Shown: positions 34,431 through 44,648 of the stretch, one piece after another
Position numbering within the stretch: the first letter of the stretch is position 1
Layout of the letters: each line of letters opens with the position of its first letter
NCBI GenBank assembly: GCA_964200185.2
Contig: CAXNAD020000010.1
Span: 1-49,028, forward strand
Reading direction: 5' to 3'
Length of the DNA stretch: 49,028 nucleotides
Origin: Choristocarpus tenellus KU-1152
Taxonomy: Eukaryota > Phaeophyceae
Notes under the pieces: model-generated
What the model was told of the DNA's origin: nothing
The model's input: only the letters and a program-made list of their open reading frames with translations
Database searches by the model: none
Position numbers and translations under genes: made by a program

Positions 34431-35967
34431 GGATAGATATTTTATTGTGAATATTAAAGGAAACATGGAGGAAAACATGCAATAATTATGTCTGATTGTT
34501 TCAGGTGTATGTATAGGTTGGTTGGTGATACATAGATGCCTTGCAGGAAAAGAGGTGTGTAGTATTAGACTGGCGAATGCCCATCTGATGTATGTGCATG
34601 TGAAAATGTACTATTGGAAAATATGATGAACCACACATGTTTAAATAAGCTTTACGTCAGAAAACCTTGGAGATGTTAAGTCGCAGCAGGAAGTTAGTCC
34701 ATGAATATTGTTGTATGAAGACTATGCTACAAGAGAAGACAGCACATACTACAACAAACAAACTTCTACACACGAAATCATGAAGTAATCGCGTACAATA
34801 AATAAAGGCGCGTAACTCAAAGAAATCATCACAAAACGTTAAGGAATGAAAGCTGATTCAAATAAATCAGAAAAAAAATAATCAGCAGATATGCTAGAAG
34901 TATATAATCTTACAAGCATCCCCCACACCATCATGTTCAACTTGTTAGCTCAAGGTAGAATACTTACACAAAAGAAATATGATTAAGGAAGCATCGCGCA
35001 CTATAATAGAGGAGTAGACCATCTACTCCCCTATCTAATCAGTTTGTTCAACTTGTCCAGAACCACCTTCCTGGAGGTGTTCCCTGGCATGTATTAAGGT
35101 GGTCTGCAATAAGCTGCACATTCCGCCATTCGCCGTCATCCCATTTTGCTTCATGGGGGGAAGGCTGATTGGCCGTCCCCCCCTCCACATCCTCCACATA
35201 TTGGGACCACACATTATGATCGATACTCAACACTATGCCTCTCTCTCATCTACTCTACTCCAAACTGCAACTACAACTGCTTTAGTCCACACAGAGGGCT
35301 GTCTCCTACAAACTGAGGCGTGGTCTCCATGGTCGGTTCTAGGACAATGTATTGCCAAGTTTCCCTCTCATTCTCCTTCTGCTTAAGCTATTGTTCCCTT
35401 CGCTCCTTGTGTTCAGCTGTGAGTTGAGTGAGCTAGCTCCCATTCCTAATTTTCTTGTTGTAGGACCTTCCCCCACCTCTCTCACAAACATGTGCAGCCA
35501 TAGTCCTTGTGACAAGGAGGCATTGGCATGTTCGGCTTCATAACCCATATAATATACAATTCTTCATACATCATCCAAATTTATGTTGTAGACTCTCTCT
35601 CCCCTGACAATAGCATACTCACTGCCCCACAGAATGAATTCAGACCCTTGCCCAAAATTGGCTGTGGAATGTGTCCCCGTCTGTGCCAGGTTCATCTCGA
35701 GAGGACAATAGGAGGTCCGCCAAGGGTCTGCCAGTTGGATTTTTGCTGTGAACCTCTGGTACTGTGCCGGAAAGATGTTGTAAGTATTGGTAAGATCATT
35801 ACAACAAAGGTGTAGGAACTTGGAGATGAGAATCGCCTGAAGAGGGACAACACGGGGACCTGGTTACTCATCCTATGGCAGGCATTGATTTGCGTTTTGG
35901 GGAAACGAACTGATCAATGGTCAGGATTGGCATGGATATATTGTATTTGTTACCACGTTGGTGCATA
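34431..35967. other. Unassigned region with minus-strand open frames
   Basis: Minus-strand frames at 35548-35339 and 35233-35048 read as plausibly coding. The latter ends WDDGEWRNVQLIADHL...GRWFWTS. They are in pieces and match no family I can name; they may be remains of a gene or transposon. The stretch 34431-35040 is AT-rich with nothing recognised. Confidence 0.3.
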
Positions 35968-35972
35968 TCCAA

Positions 35973-36293
35973 TGTCAAGATTATGCTTGACCATTTGTGA
36001 GAATATGATTTGAAGTAATATTTTATGTACGCACAGAAGATAATGCGGGACATTTGGGATATTTAGGGTTAGGGTATTTGACCAGAAGTAATTGGCGGAA
36101 TGTTAGAGGCGGAGTGTTTCTGACGTGTGCCAGAGAACTGTTGAGTCATTTGGTACCCTGAGTCATTCAATGTAAGGATTGGTGAGCCCCACCTAGTCAA
36201 GGTATCTCACTCTCTTCTCAACTGTGATACAAGCTAATAAACAATAATATAACTGGTTGTGTGGGACAACAGATTGTCAAGGACAGCTTAACA
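35973..36293 (+). repeat. Copia A 5' LTR
   Basis: 321 bp, beginning TGTCAAGATTATG and ending GCAGCTTAACA or GACAGCTTAACA in the two copies, with the usual TG...CA ends. Compared by eye with the 3' LTR it differs at four positions (about 98.8% identity). It contains TTTAGGGTTAGGGT, a telomere-like motif, near position 90 of the LTR. The sequence after it (TGCTATAGCACTTC) does not resemble a standard tRNA 3'-end primer site. Confidence 0.97.
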
Positions 36294-36378
36294 TGCTATA
36301 GCACTTCTATAAGTGTGCTTGTGCAGTTATTATACTTGGATTTTAGCTATCATTGGGAAGGAGTCAAGATAAACGATA

Positions 36379-38646
36379 ATGCCCAGATCAAGATTTGATT
36401 CAAGTCTAAACTCCATTGATGACGGAATGGAAGAACTGACAATGACCCAAGGGGGGGGTGAGAATTATGATGGGACATCAGCTTTGCAAGGGGGCGAGGT
36501 TAGGGCTGGGGCTAGAGATATGGTGACCGTGGGGGCTAGACTCGTATTTTGCATGAAACTGAAGAAATATTCCTCAAAACAACCTGCGTTTAAGGGGGAA
36601 CCAGGGACGTGGAGGAAGTAGAGCAAAACGTTTCTTACACACGCTCTCTCATCAGGATGGAAGGAGCCACTAGTAACTAAGGAACATCTGAGGGTACTGT
36701 CGTAGGAGTATTCCCCGACGGGTGTGGACCCATATCTTCACCATGCAACGACGTACACGATTAATGGACTACAGGAGGCGACGACAGGATCTGCCCTGGA
36801 CATCATTCTGACGTACGAATCTCCGAGTGAGGCGTTCGCCACACTGGTCAAGAACTATGCTCATTCTGGACAAACGGAGAGAAATCTCGTAAAACGGCAA
36901 TTGATGGACATGGTGCTGGAACCTGGGGGAGATCCTGCTGACATCATTAACCAGCAGGAAGCTCTTATAATGAAACTGAAGAGCTTGGGAGGTTCCGTGA
37001 CAGAGGAAGATCTAGTGGGTTAGCTACAAAATTTACTCGGCGAGGATTATCTGGACATCTTGTCCCAGATAGATGATAAGGAGTTGGTAGAAGGGCAGAC
37101 TAAACTGAAAAAATTAGACCTTAAAAGATATCGACTGTGCACCATCCAATGAGAGACGGAATCGGCTGGGGTGAGAGCTGGCACACTGGTGGCAGGATGG
37201 CAATCCAGAATCATTGGTGGACAACCCAATTGTTGGGAATGTGGTGGACCTCACTTCCGATCCAAGTGCCCACAAATCAAGAAACAGAAGGCGAGTGAAA
37301 GGGGCATTACTTGCTTTGTATGCAGGGAAATAGGACATCAAAGCTTCACATGTACGCAAAGAAAATTGGGATTGTCAAGGGGTCTGGAATCTTTGAACAT
37401 CCAGAAGAAGAAGAACCGGACGGGGGGGGGGAATGGTTCTAATAACAAGGGAGGAGGACCAAAATCGGATGGATCTGGCGAAGGACAACCAAGATTGGCA
37501 GGTTTTCCAGTAACCAATCAAGTGAGTTATCTTGCTAGTAAGGTAAAATCACTTCCCTTCAAGAGATCGTCATGGGTTGAGGTTTGGATTTGGGACAGTG
37601 GAGCCACCCATAATTTTACAACAACCAATAAAAACATGTTTAATTGTGAATCTTGTGATGGAACAGTTGCAGTTGGAGGTGGTGAAACACTTGACATTGT
37701 GGGGAAGGGGGACATCAAATTGGAATGTGTTCTAATTGGTAAATTGGAGACTCTTGTATTCACTAACGTACTTGTGGTGCCTGATATTGGTTTGAATCCT
37801 GCCAAGGCTTGCATGCGAGATGGTCACAGTTTCCGGTCTGTCGACTCCACTAGAATGTCAACTTTTAGGGATAACAAGGAAAGAAATCTCACCTTCAAGT
37901 CATTGGGGGAGAAGGAAATATTCTCCCTAGGAATGCGCAGAATCAGTGTGATGAATGACTCCGATTCTACTAATGTCCCTACCACTGATGCAACATCCAT
38001 TTCTGGCACACCAAGAATTAACCTGACCCAGAAAACTGCATCGAGGGATGTGAATGAGCTGCATACACGATTAGGTGATGTTCATCAGGGGTTGGACAGG
38101 AAAGACGCTTCGGCGCAGAACATTTTGTTAACTGAAATATGGGGGCCATCTTGTCAATTTTTCCCACTCGGCAAGGGTCATGGTCATAGGCATCCAATTC
38201 CAAAGGAGACAGAGAATCGTGCTTTGTTAAAGGGGGAAGATATTTATGTGGACTCGACTGGAGCGAACGCAATGTCAGAGGAGGATGTTGTGATATCTGA
38301 TGATCTCGCCCAGAAGGGGGGGGCTAGAGAAGTCGATTTCGCACAGGATGAGACTGGAGGTATTGACCTATCCCACACTGGGGCTAGAGATGTCGATCTC
38401 ACTCAAGAGGGGAGTGGAGGCGATGTCGATTGTGGAGGATCGATGTTTGACACCATTACATCAGTGGATGGTACTGTAGCAAAGTGGACGCTTCCCCCTG
38501 AGAGGGTTGAAGTGAATGCCATAGTCCCAGGAGGAATTGTTGGGGGGGAGGGACCCACTCCAAAGATGGCACGGGCAGTTATTGATTCAGGAGGGTCAAC
38601 AAGTTCAAATGCAGAATTAGAGTCCCCATATATGGATTTTGGGTAG
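36379..38646 (+). pseudogene. Copia A gag-protease frame with in-frame stops
   Basis: One reading frame of 756 codons runs without frameshift from ATG 36379 to TAG 38646. It is broken by internal stops at 36619 (TAG), 36703 (TAG), 37021 (TAG) and 37150 (TGA). The gag part carries typical copia capsid sequence (EAFATLVKNYAHSG, LVKRQLMDM). Two zinc knuckles follow, CWECGGPHFRSKC (CX2CX3HX4C) and CFVCREIGHQSFTC (CX2CX4HX4C). The protease active site is WIWDSGATHNF, and a decayed pre-integrase block contains ELHTRLGDVH. Past about 38250 the frame is low-complexity linker, where integrase should be. The longest uninterrupted part (37171-38646, 491 codons) lacks the N-terminal gag. Confidence 0.92.
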
Positions 38647-39204
38647 GGCGTTTGATGGCTTAAGGATGTTGAACCAGGTCTGAGTTGGACTATGGAAGAG
38701 TCCAGTCAAAATGCTTCTAAGAATGTTCTGCTAAGTCCTGTGGTAGCAGAAAATGCAATAGGGTTGGTGATGGAGAAAAGGGAGTTAGATGAACGGTTGA
38801 ACACTGACATTGGTGATATGACCCAGTGTCACAGCAGGGGGGTGTGAGGAACCAAGTGCTGGGACATGTGGATCCGAATAATGACCCTACATCTGAACCG
38901 GGCAAACTAATGGAGGAGTTACCTGGAATTGAGCGGGAATTGGAAATGCAAGGGGCAATAAAGTCAGTAGAGTGGTCTTTGTGGAATGGGGCTGTGGACA
39001 AGGAAATGGGCATACAAAACAGACATTCAAAGATTCAGTTTACTTACTCATTAAAGTTGGGACTACATTTTCGACCAGGGCAGATGGATGAAAAGGGGAG
39101 AGTGCAGAGAGGCCCAAGGAGGGAGGGAGTAGGACGATTGGAAGGAGAAAGGGAATGGAGTAGGAGGGACCTGTTCCAGACAACCACAGATCTATGATCG
39201 GTGG

Positions 39205-39872
39205 TATCTAAATGTGGGTATCAATCATGACAAGGTCTGATGCAACATCAGCAGTACGGAGCCTAGCAATGCAGTTTGTGAATCCCACAATGACGGATTG
39301 GAAGGGGGCTGCGAGAGTTATTGCTTATTTGTTGAGGACTAGTAAGCGGGGTTTGACTATTGGTAATTTCAGTTTTATGATGTTGCACCTAGGGACTAGC
39401 TCATTGGCTATGCTGGCGCAGACTACGTCAATTGTGTGATTTCAAGATTTTCTGTGACTGGTGGCGTGGTAATGTTTGGGGGTGCATGTGTGAGCTTGTG
39501 GTCTAAAATGCAGAAAACTGTTAGCTTTACCTACCACTGAGACTGAGTATGTGTCGTTGTGTGATTTGGACAAGGAGGTTATTATGTTTTTTCAGCAAGT
39601 CCAATATTTTTTCTGGAGCCAACTATGGACAATTATTGTGTACAATTGTTTGAAGAAAATAGTGGGGCAATCAAGTTGGCTGAGAAGACGGCTTCAGGGG
39701 TTAGGAAAAACAAATAGGTATTAAATATCATTATGTTAGAAACTTGGTGAAGGAGGGGAAGGCACAGATTGTCTACGTAAACTCCGGTGAACAACATGGA
39801 GATCTGTTCACGAAGGCTCTGAGTGGTAATGTGTTTGAGTTTCACACTAGAACTATCATGCACTGTGAGTAA
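39205..39872 (+). pseudogene. Copia A RT end / RNase H remnant
   Basis: C-terminal copia polymerase blocks are recognisable over several frames. They include WVSIMTRSD and FVNPTMTDWKGAARVIAYLL (RT end), then GGACVSLWSKMQKT and TETEYVSLCD (RNase H), then a segment resembling NSGAIKLAE and KYHYVRNLVKEGKAQIVYVN up to a terminal stop near 39872. At least one frameshift and stops are present. No upstream RT catalytic motif was found between 38646 and 39205. Confidence 0.9.
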
Positions 39873-39916
39873 AGAGTAGTGTGCAGATTGAGTTCATTGA
39901 ATTCATGATGTGTGGA

Positions 39917-39985
39917 CAGAGCAGGGGAGTGTGTCAAGATTTTGCTTGTCCATGTGTGGGAATAAGATTCAAAGTGTGCAGAGTG
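39917..39985 (+). repeat. Duplicate polypurine tract plus LTR-start relic
   Basis: The sequence AGAGCAGGGGAGTGTGTCAA followed by GATT.TGCTTG occurs here and again at 40042, where it is the true polypurine tract and 3' LTR start. The first copy diverges after about 60 bp and does not continue as an LTR. Confidence 0.8.
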
Positions 39986-40055
39986 AGTTGATTTCAAGTT
40001 AGGTTTTATTATTGGACTGATTTGATTCTCACTGCATAGTCAGAGCAGGGGAGTG

Positions 40056-40376
40056 TGTCAAGATTATGCTTGACCATTTGTGAGAATATGATTTGAAGTA
40101 TTATTTTATGTACGCACAGAAGATAATGCGGGACATTTGGGATATTTAGGGTTAGGGTATTTGACCAGAAGTAATTGGCGGAATGTTAGAGGCGGAGTGT
40201 TTCTGACGTGTGCCAGAGAACTGTTGAGTCATTTGGTACTCTGAGTCATTCAATGTAAGGATTGGTGAGCCCCACCTAGTCAAGCTATCTCACTCTCTTC
40301 TCAACTGTGATACAAGCTAATAAACAATAATATAACTGGTTGTGTGGGACAACAGATTGTCAAGGGCAGCTTAACA
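40056..40376 (+). repeat. Copia A 3' LTR
   Basis: 321 bp, the same length as the 5' LTR and different at four positions. It is preceded by a polypurine tract (GAGCAGGGGAG) and followed by the TCCAA target duplication. Confidence 0.97.
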
Positions 40377-40381
40377 TCCAA

Positions 40382-40719
40382 AATCCTTTTTTTTTAAAGT
40401 ATACAAAGTGATTTGAATGAAATTGAAGAACTTCTATGAGTCCTAAATGTGAGCAAAAAAATGTTATGAGCAAAAAAATGTTTGAATGGATCTTTTTTCT
40501 CTGAGAAGAGAGAAAATCTTGCCAAGTACTTCAAAATCAAGGTGATTCCACCAAAAGAGGAAATTGGTATATTGATTAATATAGGAAGTATGAGTAAGGA
40601 AATATGGACCAAGGCAACGAATTTGAGAGCATTATGAAACAAATGAATATATTATTTCTCACCTTGAACCCTAACCCTAACCCTGAATCAACAGCTATGG
40701 CCCATTCGAGCAATGTGCA
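40382..40719. other. Short spacer with interstitial telomere-like motif
   Basis: No gene is recognised. At 40667-40684 the sequence reads AACCCTAACCCTAACCCTGA, almost three units of CCCTAA, right before the satellite block starts. Confidence 0.8.
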
Positions 40720-42910
40720 ACTGGCACCTATGCAATGAACTTCAAAGATTCCCACTCAATTCACCCTTGGAATCTTACAGGTATTTGGGTGTCTTGAACC
40801 GGCACAGAATGGAATAAGATGGTTTTGGTTCCATCCATGCAATGTGTGACTGAAATTTATGAAAAACACTCCAAAATGTTGCTGTTCAAGTCACCTTTAG
40901 TATCTTACTATTATTGGGTGGGTTCAATATTAAGGAACTGTCTTGGATCTATTCAACAATTTGGACATTAACAAAAAATATAATTTGATATATTGCCGCT
41001 CTAGTATCACCAATTTGTATCTTACTGTTATTGGGCAGCATAAACGGTCAAACAATGGATAAGGACCCATCTAAGCAATGTGTAACAGATACTGATGCAA
41101 AATTAACCAGCTGTTGGTTGCTCAAGCCACCGGTATCTTATGGATATTAGAGAGATTCAACAATCAAAGAACGATCTTGGATCCATCCATAAGATACTAC
41201 TGGTGCCTTGAGCAACAGCACTTAGCAAGATTTGCATCAGTGTGTGCTCTATATAGGTTTGATGATTCCAAAGTCCACTATTGGTACATTATCAATATTG
41301 GTTGGGTGAGACAATCAAAAACAAGGGCTTTGGATCCAATCAAGCATGTGTAAATTACCTTTGGGTACGTTTTATACTACTGGGCCACTAAAAAGGTCAA
41401 AGATATGTCTTGGATCCCATCCAAGCAATGTGTACAGACCCTTACAAAATAATAATATAAACATCACCACAAGTCACCATTGGTACACTATAGAAATTGC
41501 AGCTGAAGCATTCAAACAACATTTATAGATTCATTCAAGAAAGACGAGTAAATCACCATTGGAATGTTATGGGTGGGGGTGGATAAAATGGTCAAACATT
41601 TGGATCCAAGCAATTTGTAAGTGTCATGTATGTAGAACACTCCAAAAAAATGCTAATCAAGTCACCATCAGTATCAAAATAACAGGGCAGATGAAACGCA
41701 ATCCAAGTCATGTGTAACAGACACCGGTGCAAAACCCTGCAAAGCGTTGCTCAACTCACCATTGTATGTCATGGATATTGGGCGGGTTAAACAATCAGAA
41801 CAGTTCTGGATCCATCCAAGCATTGTGTGCCGACACTTGCTAAGACTTAAGAAAATGTTGCCGCTCAAGTCATCATTGGCATCATATGGATATAGGGTAG
41901 GTAGAATGATCAAAAGACTTTTTAACCCGTCCAAGCATTGTATACCTGACACACAAAAAACCTCGAATTTTTTATGCTCAAATCACCGTTTCGTATCTTA
42001 AAGATACTGAGTGGGTAAAATTGTACAACAATGATTTCTATTCATACAGAAAAAATTGCAAACTTTAGCCACTGAAGACATCATTGGTATGTTGTCAACA
42101 TCGGGTGGATATATTGGTCAAATGTTGATTTGGATCCATCTATGAAACATTAATTGATACTTATGTAGAAAGTTTTCAACATGTTGCTCAAGTCACCAGT
42201 GGGTGGAAGGGTCAAACAATGGTTTTGGATCCAAGTAAGGTGTTACCGACACATTAGGCGAAGTACTCCAAAATGTTGCCACTCAAGTTACCATTGATAT
42301 CTAATGAGTATTGGACAGGTGAAAGAAAGGCTCAGTAACAGTTTTGGATCCATCCAACCAACGTTCATGATATGCAAGTCCCTTCAAAATTTTCCTCTCA
42401 AGTCAATGTTGGTATCATATTTACACGGTCAAACAAAAGTTTTGGATCCACCGAGGCAATTTTTATCTGACACTCAGGTCAATTACTTGAAAATATTGAC
42501 ACACAAATCACCATTGATATTTTATCGATCTTAGACGTAAGGTAGTGAAACAACAGTTTTGAATCCATCCAAGCAAATTGTTGTAAGAGATAATGTATAA
42601 TACTTCAAAATGCTGTCCAAGCCATCATTGCTGTCAAATGGATGGATATTGGACAGGTGAAATGGTCAAAGGGCGTTTGAGGATATATGCAAGTATTTGA
42701 AGCCAGCGTTTATCCATAATCTTCAAATTGTTGCTAGTCAAGTTACCAGCCAGTATCTTATAGAAATTGGGTGGGTGATAAGCTCAAAAAATGGTTTTGG
42801 ATTCCTTCATGTAATATTTAGAGCTCTAAACAAGACTAACATGAAAATTTTCAAAATATCGCCGCTCAAGTCACCCTTGGAATATCTTGTTGAAATCGGG
42901 TAGGTGAAAG
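40720..42910 (+). repeat. Degenerate satellite block B (about 115-bp unit)
   Basis: About 18-19 diverged units in head-to-tail order. Each contains variants of CTCAAGTCACCATTGGTATC, TTATGGATATTGGGCGGGT, AACGGTCAAACAATGG and TTTTGGATCCATCCAAGCAA. Anchor words recur every 90-135 bp, so units carry many indels. There is no conserved reading frame. It is the same family as the block at 33770-34430 in the same orientation. Confidence 0.88.
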
Positions 42911-43502
42911 TGTGAGATTTATGAAGAAAATTTATTGACTTTGTGAATGGAGGAAACTCACAGTGACACCAGTAAAACCAGGTGGTGTTTTGATGGGTTT
43001 TTTCTTAAAATGACTAAAGTTGAACAGAAAGGGATTGAAGCAAGGATCTAAAGTTGAGAAGGTTAAAGAGAAATAAGCAGTATAGAAAACCTTTGAGGCA
43101 GGGAGGTGGTGTGAGGAAGGATTAGTGTTGAGCTTTTGAGAAGGGTAAGAGGGGCAGGCTGAATGAAACTTTTGAGCAATTTTTGTGGGATAGGAAAGGG
43201 GAAGTTTCATGCAGCAAAGGTGTAGTAGATGTGAGGAGAAGAAACGGAAAACAAAGGATTTTCTGAATTCAGAGCCCGCTCACTGAAACACAGAATGACG
43301 TTTCCAAGAATTTTTTATTGACAATTTTGTTCTCTGTGAGAGAGCAAAAGTTGATTTTTCTCATGCCTCGTGTACTACTTCCTTACTGGTAAGAACGATG
43401 CTGAAATGAGTCCCAATCAAGCACAATGTCGTGCGTGCAGGGGCACTCTGTGCATTTTTTGATCAATAAAGCAAAATAAATTGACCTAATGTACCTACAG
43501 AC
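42911..43502. other. Unassigned DNA between satellite and copia B
   Basis: No gene or repeat is recognised. A minus-strand frame at 43210-42932 is Ser/Pro-rich without motifs. Confidence 0.4.
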
Positions 43503-44262
43503 ACGTTCATGGCCAGGAACGCCCGAGATGAGCCCTGACGATCAGCCTTGCCTCCGCCTCTGCGACTGCCGCTCCGTTCCCTGGTTGGTGGTGGTGGAAA
43601 CTTGCACACCGCCCCAAGCCCGTGGGGGCGTTTAGCAGGAGGTTTGATGACCATTTACGAGTGGCATTCTTTCCATCTGTGGTTAAATTTGAGACAGAAA
43701 GCATATTGGTTCGAACCGAGGCTGCCCCTGCACCCCTGTCTCCCTGTCTGTGTCCCTGCACCTGTGTGGAGCGCCATAGCCCCCGAGCTCCTAGTCGTTT
43801 GCCCCGTGACTTCCGTGGTCATGTATGAAGAGGAGGAGATGATGGCATTTTTGAGTTGGTAGTAGGTGAGGTCTGGAGCTGTGGACAGCTGTGCAAAGAC
43901 ATGTGGCATGCTGTCCCTGATGCCGATAATCAGAGCTCCTTTCTTTTCTTGGTCCTCCTTGGCCGCCTTTGGCTGCTCGTACTCTGTCCAGACATGATCA
44001 AGATGGATGACGAAGCATCTCGAGAGCTATGAGCTGCATGGGCCGCTGGACCGCAGTGTTGTGTTCCCCAAACGATGTATCATCGGTAGGAGGTGCAAGA
44101 ATGTGGTATGCTGGTTAGAGGATTCGATACAGTCCCTTGCCGCCTGAATGGCTCACTATCGCCATCTACTATTCTGCCCACTTCTCCCTTGTATGCCCCC
44201 GCGTGCTACTCCATAGTGGCAGCTTACGTGGGTCCGCTTCCACACCTTTAAGGCTCATAACC
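43503..44262 (-). pseudogene. Copia B gag remnant (minus copy)
   Basis: The 5' part of a second copia family on the minus strand, directly behind its LTR. The PBS (GGTTATGAGCC on the minus strand, 44262-44252) is followed by leader sequence and gag. Gag blocks include LDHVWTEYEQPKAAKEDQ, IIGIRDSMPHVFAQLSTAPD and a degenerate knuckle CLKFNHRWKECHS, then a basic/Gly-rich tail with SSRAFLAMNV. Compared with the plus copy at 48572, the start codon is lost (ATTCAG in place of ATGCAG) and about 40 bp near 44020 are deleted. Sequence similarity stops near 43503, so the rest of the element is missing. Confidence 0.85.
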
Positions 44263-44648
44263 TGTGCGAAAGAGAGCTATTCGAATAGAGTTTTTTCTCT
44301 ATTTGGTATGGATGAATTTATTAGCAGAGTTAGTTAGCACCATCCCTCGAGGTGGGGGGGATGGTCTGCTTCGATATATATTGCGAGCGTCAGCAGACGT
44401 GTCAGAACGTGTCTGTGTCAGTCGCACTACGTCCTTCGTCTTGCCTCATTCGTAGCTGCGTCATTGGTCCTGCCTCAGCAACTTATGTTGAGCAAAAATA
44501 ATAAGTAAACCCATCGAGATTCGAACCTATTACTTTAAGTCTACGGAAACAAGCAACTGAGAGTTGATCCACTCAATTAACATTTCTGCTACGTCCTTCT
44601 GGGTACCAAACACATAAGAAGCTATCTACTACCAGTCTATATTGCACA
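44263..44648 (-). repeat. Copia B LTR (minus, with PBS)
   Basis: 386 bp on the minus strand, starting TGTGCAATATAGACTGGTAG and ending CTCTCTTTCGCACA, with TG...CA ends. The PBS GGTTATGAGCC follows immediately. It is the inverted counterpart of the LTR at 48074-48458. Inside it are A-box-like ATTGAGTGGATCAA and B-box-like GGTTCGAATCTC, about 50 bp apart. Confidence 0.9.

Larger units (their letters stand above)
35968..40381 (+). mobile_element. Ty1/copia LTR retrotransposon A, internally deleted
   Basis: A complete insertion: 5-bp target duplication TCCAA at 35968-35972 and 40377-40381, LTRs at 35973-36293 and 40056-40376, total 4,404 bp without the duplication. The internal order is gag with two zinc knuckles, aspartic protease, traces of the pre-integrase region, then a jump to the RT/RNase H end. 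The integrase core and most of the RT are missing, so the copy must be non-autonomous. LTR similarity shows a recent insertion, presumably driven by proteins of an intact relative. It sits between the two satellite blocks. Confidence 0.95.

Noticed and set aside
36294-36330. Primer binding site for copia A
   Set aside because: The bases after the 5' LTR contain a short palindrome (TGCTATAGCA) but no convincing complement to a tRNA 3' end or anticodon arm, so no site is called.
40720-42910. Repeat-protein gene from the 115-bp units
   Set aside because: Unit length varies, with many indels, and no frame stays open from unit to unit, so it is a satellite and not a coding repeat.
43548-43862. 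104-codon plus-strand frame
   Set aside because: It is antisense to the copia B gag remnant, which matches the plus copy at 48572.
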